IMG/VR virus record: IMGVR_UViG_3300008339_000494 | Location: 1 to 23,532 of that record | Strand: one strand, 5' to 3' | DNA from: a virus | DNA: 23,532 nucleotides | In this document: in pieces, positions 1 to 6,631 of the stretch | Layout: each line of letters starts with the position of its first letter | Numbering within the stretch: the first letter of the stretch is position 1 | Notes under the pieces: generated by a model | Databases searched by the model: none | What the model was told of the DNA's origin: nothing | Seen by the model: only the letters and a program-made list of their open reading frames with translations | Position numbers and translations under genes: made by a program

Positions 1-1
1 G

Positions 2-433
2 GCGAGGAAGGCGAGAAACATAGCAAAACACCACAACGGGAATGGCATGGGGACACCGCTGACGATTGCGGTACAGCAGCAGAAACAGTGTGCGACGGAC
101 AAGCAGTGGGCGACCCCTCGTGCGAACAAGACCGAGGGATACAGCAGCCCGGAGTTCAGGCCGACGCTGCATCAGCAAGCTCAGAGTTGGGCGACACCGA
201 GGGCCGAGATGGACTCGGGAGCACACAACGGAAAGCCGGACACGCTGCACAGCCAGATGAAGGTGACAACGAACGGCAAACTGAACCCACGCTGGGTGGA
301 GACACTGATGGGACTTCCGGTGGGCTGGACTATGCCGAGTTGTGCGTCTCCTGTGACAATCGCACCGACGAGCTTCGACTGCTCGGGAACGGTGTCGTCC
401 CAGCCACCGCAGAACGCGCCTTCCGCGTCCTGA
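2..433 (+). CDS. DNA cytosine-C5 methyltransferase, C-terminal part (5' truncated by window edge)
   Basis: The frame is open from the window edge, so the catalytic N-terminal part (cofactor loop, Pro-Cys motif) lies outside. The visible part has two copies of the short motif WATPRA and then LNPRWVETLMGLPVGWT (281-331), the block typical of phage C5-methyltransferases after the target-recognition region. Such enzymes methylate cytosine in phage DNA, usually to evade host restriction. This frame then runs to a stop at 433 through Ser/Pro/Thr-rich residues of no recognisable family. The conserved final motif of the enzyme is instead found in the -1 frame of the same DNA (see next entry). So the gene is either frameshifted, read by ribosomal frameshifting, or affected by a sequence error. 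Family assignment is good; target specificity cannot be read. Confidence 0.72.
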   Translation, partial: ARKARNIAKHHNGNGMGTPLTIAVQQQKQCATDKQWATPRANKTEGYSSPEFRPTLHQQAQSWATPRAEMDSGAHNGKPDTLHSQMKVTTNGKLNPRWVETLMGLPVGWTMPSCASPVTIAPTSFDCSGTVSSQPPQNAPSAS

Positions 434-456
434 TGCAGGAACTCATGCACCCATGA
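332..456 (+). other. C-terminal motif X of the cytosine methyltransferase, in the -1 frame
   Basis: Reading in frame 1, the DNA from about 361 encodes RTDELRLLGNGVVP (GNGVVP at 385-402) followed by a helix ending in RVLMQEL and a TGA at 454-456. This is the canonical motif X that closes C5-methyltransferases and packs against the cofactor site. The upstream GLPVGWT block is in frame 2, so a -1 (or +2) shift within about 332-360 is needed to join them. Frame 1 is also open back to the window start, but its upstream translation resembles no family. The frame-1 stop makes an ATGA overlap with the next start at 453, which supports this being the natural 3' end of the coding region. No classical slippery heptamer was seen in the 29-nt switch interval. 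Confidence 0.6.
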
Positions 457-659
457 GCCACCAAACCACATTCCCCGTGCCGCCAACGCCGCCCCGCCCC
501 CGTGAACGGGTCGAGATCAAGGTCACGGCGCTCATCACCTACACCGACGAGGAGACCCGGAAGATGGCTATCGAGTGGGCCACCGGGTACGCAAAGGAAG
601 CCGTCGACGGCATTGGGTGGACCGCTCCGGAGGGCTACACCATCACGTTCAACCCATGA
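453..659 (+). CDS. 68-aa protein of unknown function
   Basis: Start ATG at 453 overlaps the frame-1 stop of the methyltransferase (ATGA), and its own stop overlaps the ATG of the primase-helicase (ATGA at 656). It therefore sits in a tightly coupled early operon. The first 20 residues are Pro/Arg-rich (PVPPTPPRPRERVE), followed by a compact segment with a beta strand (VEIKVTALITYT) and an acidic/amphipathic helix (DEETRKMAIEWATGYAKEAV). No family was recognised and no catalytic motif is visible. The double stop-start overlap and the coherent reading frame argue that it is translated. Confidence 0.6.
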   Translation: MSHQTTFPVPPTPPRPRERVEIKVTALITYTDEETRKMAIEWATGYAKEAVDGIGWTAPEGYTITFNP

Positions 660-2641
660 CCATCCAACAGATCCACGACTGGCTCGGGAGCCCCCTCTTC
701 CTCGTCCCGCAACAACCCGGCACCAAGGTGCCCATGGTCAAGTACACCCAGGAGACCCTCGAAAGCACCTTGAGGCCCGTCTACCAGGCCCTGCTCGAGG
801 CCGGCAACACCGCCGTCAGGCTCGGCGAACACTCCGGCGGATTCTGCGCCATCGACTTCGACGATGAGCAGAGTTTGCAGCAGTTCCTGGCGGTCAACCC
901 CACGCTGGCCTCGTCCGCACGCTGGAAGGGGTCAAGGGGCGCCCAGATCGGCGTGAGGGTACAAGGAGAGTACCCACAGCCTTGCAGCGCACGCTCGGCC
1001 ACCGAGTTCGTCGACGTCAACGGCAGGAGGTTGGGCAGGCCCCTGTACGAGTGGCGCAGCACCGGCAACCTGTCCACGGTGCGCGGCACGCATCCCTCGG
1101 GCTGCCAGTACCAGGTGCTGGTGCAGGCGCCACCGGCGCAGATCAAGTTCTCCGACATCCGGTGGCCCGAAGGCTGGCCTGTGCCCGGTGAGGCCAGCCA
1201 GGCTGCGGTCTTGGTCAGGAACCATGGGGCACCGTGGGCGTTCAGCGCCAAGGGCGGCGGGACGTTGAACCCCAACTTCTTCAGCGCACACATCCTCTCC
1301 AAGGAACACCACGTGCACGACGCCGGCTCCGGACGCAACCACTGGTACTCCCAGGAGTCCGGCACATGGATCCACGTCTCGCAGGTGGAGCTCCACCAGC
1401 GCATCCTCAAGCACACCCACGACGTCATCCGCAACCAGGCCGCGGCACTCCCCGATGACCCGCGGATCCCCACCCTGCTGCCCAAGGTCACGCCGGCCTA
1501 CCTCGAGCAGGTCGCGCACCTCATCAGCGTCACCACGGCGCAGGCCGACCCGTTTGGCCGGCCAAGGGCGGTCGTGCATGCCGCCAACGGCATGGTCGAC
1601 CTGTCCACGCAGCCCTACGAGGTGCATGGGTTCGGGCCCCAATGGATGTCCCGTGCGCAGACACCCATCCAGTACTCGCCGGGTCAGCAATGCCCACGAT
1701 GGCAGGCCTTCCTGGATCACGCCTTGCCCGAGCAGGATGACCAGCAGCTGCTCCAGAGATGGGGCGGCATGGCCCTCATGCAGCGCAACCTGTGTCAGGT
1801 CATGCTGCTCGTCACCGGCACCGGTGGCGGCGGCAAGAGCACCCTGGCGGCACTGGTGCGGAGACTGGTGGGCCCAAGGAACTGCGCGGAACTCCGGACG
1901 TCGCACCTGACGTCACGGTTTGAGGTCGGCCTGTTCGCGGAGAAGACGTTGTTGGTGGGCGCCGACGTGGCCCCGGACTTCCTGAGCAGCGAGGGTGCCC
2001 CCGTCATCAAGAGCCTCACCGGTGGCGATCAGGTCATGGTGGAGTTCAAGGGGTCGTCCAAGGCAGCCCAACTGGTCGGCGAGTGGAACGTCATGGTGAC
2101 AGCGAATACGAGGCTCCGGGTCAACATGCAGGGCGACATCGGAGCCTGGGCAAGGCGGATACTGTTGTTGGACTTCTCCCAGCCCAAGCCGGCCAAGGTC
2201 ATCCCCAACTACCACGACGTGATGATCAACGAGGAGGGTGCCGGTATATTGAATTGGTTCCTGCAGGGCGCCAGCGAGATGCTGGATATCGTTGCAACGG
2301 GGTCATCGTTCCCCATGTCCGTGAGGCAGAGGCAGGCCGTCGACAACCTGATGAATGAGTCCGACAGCGTGAGATACTTCATTACGAATCATGTTCGACG
2401 GTCATCCATGGCCGCCGACTGCATCACATCGGAGGAACTCTACAACGCATATCTACAGATGTGCTCATACCGCAACTGGTCCTGTGAACCGGAAAGATCC
2501 TTCCAACTCCGGGCCGCAGAATTGATGACCGAGATCCACCAGGCCCAACGCTCCAACCACATCCACCGGGACAAGGACGATCAGGGTTCCAGAGGCTACC
2601 GCAACGTAATGCTTCATTCTCTTGACCATGAGCAATTCTAG
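656..2641 (+). CDS. Primase-helicase: AEP/prim-pol-like N-terminus fused to SF3 helicase
   Basis: The 661-aa protein should prime and unwind DNA at the phage replication fork. The N-terminal half resembles archaeo-eukaryotic primases: GGFCAIDFDD with the metal-binding pattern D67-F-D69-D70, then SRGAQ (93-97) where the family usually has a Ser-x-His or RG-x-H/N motif, so the usual His is replaced by Gln. A later THPSG segment is also typical. The C-terminal half is an SF3/D5-type helicase: Walker A GTGGGGKST with K394, Walker B-like LLVGADV with D437, motif C WNVMVTANT with N478/N484, and an arginine-finger pair R500/R501. The start at 656 was chosen over an upstream in-frame start at 575 because it forms an ATGA overlap with the preceding stop. 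No zinc-binding domain is present; the small gene at 2795 may supply it. No DNA polymerase gene is in the window. Confidence 0.85.
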   Translation: MTIQQIHDWLGSPLFLVPQQPGTKVPMVKYTQETLESTLRPVYQALLEAGNTAVRLGEHSGGFCAIDFDDEQSLQQFLAVNPTLASSARWKGSRGAQIGVRVQGEYPQPCSARSATEFVDVNGRRLGRPLYEWRSTGNLSTVRGTHPSGCQYQVLVQAPPAQIKFSDIRWPEGWPVPGEASQAAVLVRNHGAPWAFSAKGGGTLNPNFFSAHILSKEHHVHDAGSGRNHWYSQESGTWIHVSQVELHQRILKHTHDVIRNQAAALPDDPRIPTLLPKVTPAYLEQVAHLISVTTAQADPFGRPRAVVHAANGMVDLSTQPYEVHGFGPQWMSRAQTPIQYSPGQQCPRWQAFLDHALPEQDDQQLLQRWGGMALMQRNLCQVMLLVTGTGGGGKSTLAALVRRLVGPRNCAELRTSHLTSRFEVGLFAEKTLLVGADVAPDFLSSEGAPVIKSLTGGDQVMVEFKGSSKAAQLVGEWNVMVTANTRLRVNMQGDIGAWARRILLLDFSQPKPAKVIPNYHDVMINEEGAGILNWFLQGASEMLDIVATGSSFPMSVRQRQAVDNLMNESDSVRYFITNHVRRSSMAADCITSEELYNAYLQMCSYRNWSCEPERSFQLRAAELMTEIHQAQRSNHIHRDKDDQGSRGYRNVMLHSLDHEQF

Positions 2642-2662
2642 ACAGTCAAGTGTTAAGGGTTG

Positions 2663-2787
2663 GACTTGGGACGGTTGTGACACTTGTTTCCTACTCCGGT
2701 CTAGGGGATTGGAAAACTTTTAACTATTGACACGACGTATCCCATACGGAATGGAGTTGGAAAACAGCGTCACAACCGTCCCAAGTC
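2663..2787. repeat. Perfect 19-bp inverted repeat flanking an 87-nt spacer
   Basis: The left arm GACTTGGGACGGTTGTGAC (2663-2681) and right arm GTCACAACCGTCCCAAGTC (2769-2787) are exact reverse complements. They lie in the 153-bp gap between the primase-helicase stop (2641) and the GTG of the zinc-ribbon gene (2795). The spacer is clearly more AT-rich than the surrounding genes. Arms this long and perfect are not expected by chance in 150 bp. Position beside the replication genes suggests an origin, an initiator or recombinase site, or an RNA stem that hides the downstream start (the right arm ends 7 nt before it). An intrinsic terminator is unlikely because of the long loop and lack of a T-run. 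Confidence 0.85.
2709..2765. promoter_or_regulatory. Candidate origin/operator core inside the inverted repeat
   Basis: Inside the spacer are two direct copies of TTGGAAAAC (2709-2717 and 2757-2765, 48 bp apart), an exact -35-like TTGACA (2727-2732) and a 13-bp palindrome CGTATCCCATACG (2736-2748). No convincing -10 box follows the TTGACA at normal spacing, so it may not be a sigma-70 promoter. Nested direct and inverted repeats in an AT-rich stretch fit a protein-binding origin or operator. The function is inferred from layout only. Confidence 0.45.
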
Positions 2788-2794
2788 AAGCAAC

Positions 2795-3052
2795 GTGAAT
2801 TTAGACGAATCCAGGATCGAAGGCCTCCACAAGGCAGGCGGAAGGTGGACGGGACGCTGTCCTGCCTGCGCCCAAGCCGGTCAAGATCGGTCCAAGCAGC
2901 ACCTAGTGATATTCCCGGACGGTAGGTGGGCCTGCGTGGTCAACCCCGGACCACAAGGCCAACACCATAGACAAATCATCTGGCAGTTGGTAGGCAGGAA
3001 GGGCCTCAAGAACACGCTGCCTTCATCACCCTTCGACCCATCGCTTCTATGA
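2795..3052 (+). CDS. Small stand-alone primase-type zinc-ribbon protein
   Basis: The 85-aa product has C22-x2-C25 in GRCPACAQAG and C47 in GRWACVVNPG, with HLVIFPDG between. This is the layout of the CHC2-type zinc ribbon of bacterial and phage primases (CPxC, then FPDGRxxC). The fourth ligand is usually His three residues after the last Cys; here that position is Asn50, so H57 or H58 (or H36) would have to substitute. The neighbouring primase-helicase lacks a zinc module, so this protein may provide template recognition in trans. GTG at 2795 is the first standard start in frame, and no clear Shine-Dalgarno site precedes it because the inverted-repeat arm lies there. Its stop overlaps the next start (ATGA). 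Confidence 0.65.
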   Translation: MNLDESRIEGLHKAGGRWTGRCPACAQAGQDRSKQHLVIFPDGRWACVVNPGPQGQHHRQIIWQLVGRKGLKNTLPSSPFDPSLL

Positions 3053-3339
3053 ATACAAACCAAGCCCTTGTACGTTCCGCTGTAGCAAAAGGCCTGCTCA
3101 AGTATCCTCCAGGCCAACGCTTCCACAAAGACGGTACACCAGACCCCATGCTGGACCTCACAACGTTGTCCAACCCCAAACGACATTCCCAAGCCATGTT
3201 CCGCCAAGCCTACCAACTCCGCCAAGCCGGACTCTCCCTCCACCAGGTCGCCGACCGTTGCAATGTCCCCCGCGGTTCCATCGTGTACCTCATCGCCCAA
3301 GGCCATGAGCTACACCTCGCAGACCAACGCAACCGTTGA
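3049..3339 (+). CDS. Small helix-turn-helix DNA-binding protein
   Basis: The 96-aa product starts by an ATGA overlap with the zinc-ribbon gene, so the two are probably made together. The C-terminal third carries a helix-turn-helix: YQLRQAGLSLHQVADRCNVP followed by RGSIVYLIAQG (residues about 55-85), in the style of resolvase or transposase HTH domains where a short helix, the L-x-x-V-A turn and a recognition helix follow each other. The N-terminal part (residues 1-45) is basic and has a PPGQRF loop of unknown role. No ligand-binding or catalytic domain is present. It could be an early transcription regulator or act at the nearby inverted repeat; neither is shown by sequence. Confidence 0.6.
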   Translation: MNTNQALVRSAVAKGLLKYPPGQRFHKDGTPDPMLDLTTLSNPKRHSQAMFRQAYQLRQAGLSLHQVADRCNVPRGSIVYLIAQGHELHLADQRNR

Positions 3340-3352
3340 CCAAGCATCCCCA

Positions 3353-4102
3353 ATGCAAGACCCTCACCCCAACGTGGCGCCGTCCATCCACATCTCACTC
3401 TACGCCTATGGTGGCGTCTCAGCCGCCTGCCTCCTCTCCTGGATCTCCATGGCCCACGCCATCGCTACCAGGCCGGCACAGGCAGCCGACATCCGTACCG
3501 TACGCGAGGACGCACTCATCTCCCGCTCACGATCCCGTGCCACCAAGTGGTTCCTCGACTCAGGCAAGGACGTCTGGGTCCAAGTCGACCACGACATCGA
3601 GTTCGATCCCTCCGACATCTACCGCATCGCACAGATCGCCCACGACACAGGCTCCACCGTCTGCATCCCCTACTCCTGCCGCTCCCTGCCGCCCAGGCCG
3701 GCCCTGAGACCCAAGGCAGAGCATCTGCAGACCCTCAAGGACATGCTCTCCAATGCCGACGGAGCACCGGAGACCGTCCCGATCCAGATGTTCGCATCCG
3801 GATGCCTCGCAATCCCTCGCAGGAGCCTCGTGGCTGCGTTAGAGGGCCTCCAGAGCCCCAAGGTCGACTACCCGTACAGGATCGATTGGTGCAAGGATAC
3901 GCTCGCTGGCGAGTTCCCTACGTTGTGGATGCCCTTCGCCGTCGACACCCTGCCCAACCAACTCGAGTACCTCTCCGAGGACTACGCTGCTGCCTTCCGG
4001 CTCTCCCTCTGCGAGGTCGAGCACCTTGCCTACCGCCCCAGCAAGCCACTGAGCCATTGGGGCGAGTTCCCCTTCGCATTCCACGCCTATGCCCCCCGTT
4101 AA
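3353..4102 (+). CDS. Glycosyltransferase-like protein (GT-A fold, DxD motif)
   Basis: The 249-aa protein opens with a strand and loop HISLYAYGGVSA, then SRSRATKWFLDSGKDVWVQ followed by D79-H80-D81-I-E-F. This is the usual sequence of GT-A nucleotide-sugar transferases: an N-terminal nucleotide-binding strand, an R-rich 'ARN' type helix and a metal-binding DxD. Later segments (FASGCLAIPRRSLVAALE; DWCKDTLAGEFPTLW) look like the acceptor-side half. Phage enzymes of this type modify phage DNA bases or surface sugars; the substrate cannot be read. In-frame ATGs also occur at 3263 and 3305, but those would overlap the previous gene by 77 or 35 nt. ATG 3353 leaves a 13-nt gap and keeps the whole fold. 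The gene overlaps the next by 14 nt. Confidence 0.6.
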   Translation: MQDPHPNVAPSIHISLYAYGGVSAACLLSWISMAHAIATRPAQAADIRTVREDALISRSRSRATKWFLDSGKDVWVQVDHDIEFDPSDIYRIAQIAHDTGSTVCIPYSCRSLPPRPALRPKAEHLQTLKDMLSNADGAPETVPIQMFASGCLAIPRRSLVAALEGLQSPKVDYPYRIDWCKDTLAGEFPTLWMPFAVDTLPNQLEYLSEDYAAAFRLSLCEVEHLAYRPSKPLSHWGEFPFAFHAYAPR

Positions 4103-4733
4103 GCGCGGCCCAGGACGGCCCAGGAAGAAGCACCGCGAGGTGTCCCTGCAGGATGTGGCGAAGGTCGCTGGGACCAACCGTAACGTCGTGGCAGCCGTCC
4201 TGCGCGAGGACTCTGAGATCGATGGCGAACTCCGCGACCGTGTCATGGCAGCCGTTGAGCAGACCGGCTACGTGGCGCCACCGAAGAACCAGCACTTCAA
4301 CTCGGCCCTGACTCAGGAGAAGGCGGACACCATCTTCGAGGGTGTGATCACCAACAAGCCGCTGGATCAGATCGCCAAGGAGACCGGGCTGACCAACGCA
4401 ACAGCGATCAAGTACATCCGCGGCGTCAAGGTGCCCGCTGACTACCCTGAGACCGAGGAGGAATGGCGGAACGACGTCACCGGCTTCCTCAAGATAGCGA
4501 TCTGGAAGGGCACCAAGCGGCTGGCCCGCGAATCAGTTGAACTAATAGATGACAGAAGTTTACCAATCGCAGTGGCTGTGATGGCGGACAAGTTGCAAAT
4601 GCTTTGCGGTCAACCTACTTCAATCCATCTCGCTGTGCATCAACAGGTCAGTCACAAGGACCTGATGAAGGAGATCGAGACCAGGAACGTGACGCCCGGC
4701 GCAGCCGAGGAGCACGTCCCGGAGCCAACGTGA
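4089..4733 (+). CDS. Probable small terminase / DNA-binding protein with AT-hook, LacI-type HTH and second HTH
   Basis: The 214-aa product lies directly before the large terminase, where phages commonly keep the DNA-recognising small subunit. Domain order is distinctive. Residues 5-14 (KRGPGRPRKK) match an AT-hook for minor-groove binding. Residues 18-62 match a LacI-family HTH (VSLQDVAKVAG, then helix 3 with RDRVMAAVEQTGYVAP), without the sugar-binding domain LacI proteins carry. Residues about 73-112 form a second HTH (PLDQIAKETGLTNATAIKYI). The C-terminal helices (AIWKGTKRLARESVE, MADKLQMLCGQ) resemble the oligomerisation part of small terminases. It overlaps the upstream gene by 14 nt. 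The terminase role rests on position and C-terminal style; a transcription regulator is the alternative. Confidence 0.55.
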   Translation: MPPVKRGPGRPRKKHREVSLQDVAKVAGTNRNVVAAVLREDSEIDGELRDRVMAAVEQTGYVAPPKNQHFNSALTQEKADTIFEGVITNKPLDQIAKETGLTNATAIKYIRGVKVPADYPETEEEWRNDVTGFLKIAIWKGTKRLARESVELIDDRSLPIAVAVMADKLQMLCGQPTSIHLAVHQQVSHKDLMKEIETRNVTPGAAEEHVPEPT

Positions 4734-4759
4734 CGGTGTCGTACAACAGGTATTATATT
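4730..4759 (+). promoter_or_regulatory. Possible late promoter before the large terminase
   Basis: In the 161-bp gap before the large terminase there is a rare AT-rich run TATTATATT (4751-4759) in otherwise GC-rich DNA. It can be read as a -10 box (TATATT, 4754) with a weak -35 GTGACG (4730-4735) at 18 bp. It would drive the packaging and structural genes. The -35 is poor, and a host or phage sigma factor of other specificity cannot be excluded. Confidence 0.3.
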
Positions 4760-4822
4760 CACTTCGTTTCAGGCTCCAGCAACCGGACGCACTGAGCATC
4801 AGGCACTTACGCATGAAAACAG

Positions 4823-4842
4823 CCCCAAAGGGGGGGAGGGGG
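4823..4842 (+). other. G-tract with short CCCC/GGGG hairpin
   Basis: CCCC-AAA-GGGG can form a tight hairpin (4823-4833), and the G-run continues as seven G, one A and five G (4830-4842), followed by two CTCCGG copies. It is about 50 nt before the large-terminase start. It could be a packaging or processing signal, a weak G-quadruplex, or an assembly-prone homopolymer. No T-run follows, so it is not a standard terminator. Confidence 0.3.
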
Positions 4843-4883
4843 TCTCCGGACTCCGGTTTGGTGTAAAGCGCGACGGGTAGCCG

Positions 4884-4889
4884 AAAGGA
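4884..4889 (+). promoter_or_regulatory. Shine-Dalgarno site of the large terminase gene
   Basis: AAAGGA lies 5 nt before ATG 4895 in a purine-rich leader. It fixes the start that includes the N-terminal zinc finger, and so supports the finger being part of the translated protein. Confidence 0.6.
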
Positions 4890-4894
4890 AAAAA

Positions 4895-6628
4895 ATGTTG
4901 AAAACGAACCCTCCAAAGAGCCTGCCTGCGCCCCTTTGCATGACCTGCGGCAAGCCGTTCGTCGTGATCAAGCAGTTCGATGGCCCAAAGCAGAAGCGGT
5001 TCTGTGAAGAGCAGTGCAGAATCAACTGGTGGAATGAGCAGCCTGAGCATCCGTTCATCCCAAAAGTCGACGTTTCGCACCCTAGAGCCAAAGAACTGAA
5101 GTTAAAGCGCACCCAACTCATCCTCTTAGAAAAGGCCGACCCGTACACCTACGGCTTTGTGCCTGACCACTGGGAGATGGCGGACGCGCAGTACGAGTTG
5201 TGCCAGGAACTGTTGGTGTCCGGCGGCAACCGCGCAGGCAAAACTCTCTGGGCAGCCCGCCGCGTGGTGAAAACCCTGTTGGAGAAGGAGAATGCGAGCG
5301 TCCTTTGTTGCCACACATCACACGCAACCTCCGTCACCGTCCAACAGCCCGCGATCTACAACTATCTCCCGGTGGCACTACGGGCGACGAAGAAGGGCCG
5401 GATCCACTACCTGAACTACACGCGGAAGAACGGGTTCACGGACGGCTCATTCATCCTGCCCAACGGTTCCCGGTGCGACTTCCTGAACTACACGCAATCG
5501 GAGAACACGATCGAGGGCCGGGAGGCGGACTTGATCTGGTGCGATGAGTTGGTGCCGCAGTCCTGGGTGGAGACGTTGCGGTACCGCTTGGTCACCCGCC
5601 GCGGCAAGCTGCTGGTGACGCAGACGCCGCTGGAGGGTGTGGCCTCGGTGTACAAGGAATTCGTGGCCGGCGCCGCTGTGGAGCGTTGGGGCAAGGCGCA
5701 GATGTTGGAGGGGCGGCAAGGTCTACCGACTTGGCCCATCGGCGAGGCACCCCGTGTGATGGTGCAGCAGGCGACGGCCCGCCGCGCGGTGTTCTTCTTC
5801 AGCGAGGACAACCCCTACAACCCGTTCGACGAGATGAAGAAGAAGCTCGTCGCGGCTCCGATGGGGCAGATCCTGACGCGAGCCTACGGCTGGGCCTCGG
5901 ACGTGATCGGAAAGGCGTTCGCCCGGTTCCGGCCCGACGTCCACTGCATCGAGGCCTCCGCGGTGCCCCCCGGCGGAACCCTTTACATGGTGTGCGACCC
6001 TGCTGGGGCGCGGAATTGGTTCTGCCTGTGGCTCCTCGTCTATGAAGACGGCAAGCGCATCGTGGTGCGTGAGTTCCCGGACTTCAGTTCCTACGGCGAG
6101 TGGGTTCTTCCAGGCGAGAAGGCCGACGGCAAGCCTGGGCCGGCGCAGACCCTCGAGGCAGGGCGTTCGATCCGTGAGTACCGCACGCTCTTCCGGCAGA
6201 TCGAGGACGAACTCGGGTATGGCGAGCCGGTGATGCGGCTGATCGACCCGAAGGCAGGAGGTTCCCCCGCCCTGTCGGAGGCCGGCGGCACGACCCTCAT
6301 CGACCTGCTCGGCGAATCGGACGACGCGACGGACGAGCCGATGGCGTTCCTGCCGGCGCCGGGCGTCCCTGTCGACCAGCGGACCTCTGCGATCAACAGT
6401 GCGTTGTCATACGACGCGACCCAGCCGTTGACCCCGTTGAACGAGCCCGAATTGTACGTGGTGAAGGACTGCGCGAACCTGATCTACGCGCTGTCGGAGC
6501 ATACGGGCCGTGATGGCCAGAAGGGTGCGACCAAGGATCCCATCGACTGCCTGGGCATGCTGTTGGTATCCGGTCTTGCCCATGTGGGGCATGGGGGTTT
6601 TGATACCCGCGGGGGTGGAGGATACTGA
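4895..6628 (+). CDS. terL: Terminase large subunit with N-terminal zinc finger
   Basis: This 577-aa ATPase-nuclease packages phage DNA through the portal. The ATPase half has Walker A SGGNRAGKT (K116) and Walker B LIWCDE (D217, E218). The nuclease half shows RNase H-like acidic positions: D368 in MVCDPAGARN, D451 in RLIDPKAGG, and D548/D551 in KDPIDCLG. Residues 1-42 add a Cys4 finger, C15-x2-C18-x18-C37-x3-C41 (MTCGKPF ... KRFCEEQC), which standard large terminases do not need. The body from about residue 85 is of ordinary length, so the finger is an addition. A good Shine-Dalgarno site supports the start. It follows the probable small terminase and is followed after 3 nt by portal. Confidence 0.93.
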   Translation: MLKTNPPKSLPAPLCMTCGKPFVVIKQFDGPKQKRFCEEQCRINWWNEQPEHPFIPKVDVSHPRAKELKLKRTQLILLEKADPYTYGFVPDHWEMADAQYELCQELLVSGGNRAGKTLWAARRVVKTLLEKENASVLCCHTSHATSVTVQQPAIYNYLPVALRATKKGRIHYLNYTRKNGFTDGSFILPNGSRCDFLNYTQSENTIEGREADLIWCDELVPQSWVETLRYRLVTRRGKLLVTQTPLEGVASVYKEFVAGAAVERWGKAQMLEGRQGLPTWPIGEAPRVMVQQATARRAVFFFSEDNPYNPFDEMKKKLVAAPMGQILTRAYGWASDVIGKAFARFRPDVHCIEASAVPPGGTLYMVCDPAGARNWFCLWLLVYEDGKRIVVREFPDFSSYGEWVLPGEKADGKPGPAQTLEAGRSIREYRTLFRQIEDELGYGEPVMRLIDPKAGGSPALSEAGGTTLIDLLGESDDATDEPMAFLPAPGVPVDQRTSAINSALSYDATQPLTPLNEPELYVVKDCANLIYALSEHTGRDGQKGATKDPIDCLGMLLVSGLAHVGHGGFDTRGGGGY

Positions 6629-6631
6629 CAT

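Noticed and set aside
2663-2787. Inverted repeat read as a transcription terminator
   Set aside because: The 87-nt loop is too long and no T-run follows either arm.
4089-4733. LacI-type HTH protein as a lysogeny repressor
   Set aside because: No ligand-binding domain, no integrase or divergent promoter region nearby, and the gene sits directly before the large terminase; a packaging role fits better.
4755-4815. Possible tRNA-like sequence before the large terminase
   Set aside because: No acceptor stem, D-arm, anticodon arm or T-loop consensus could be assembled.
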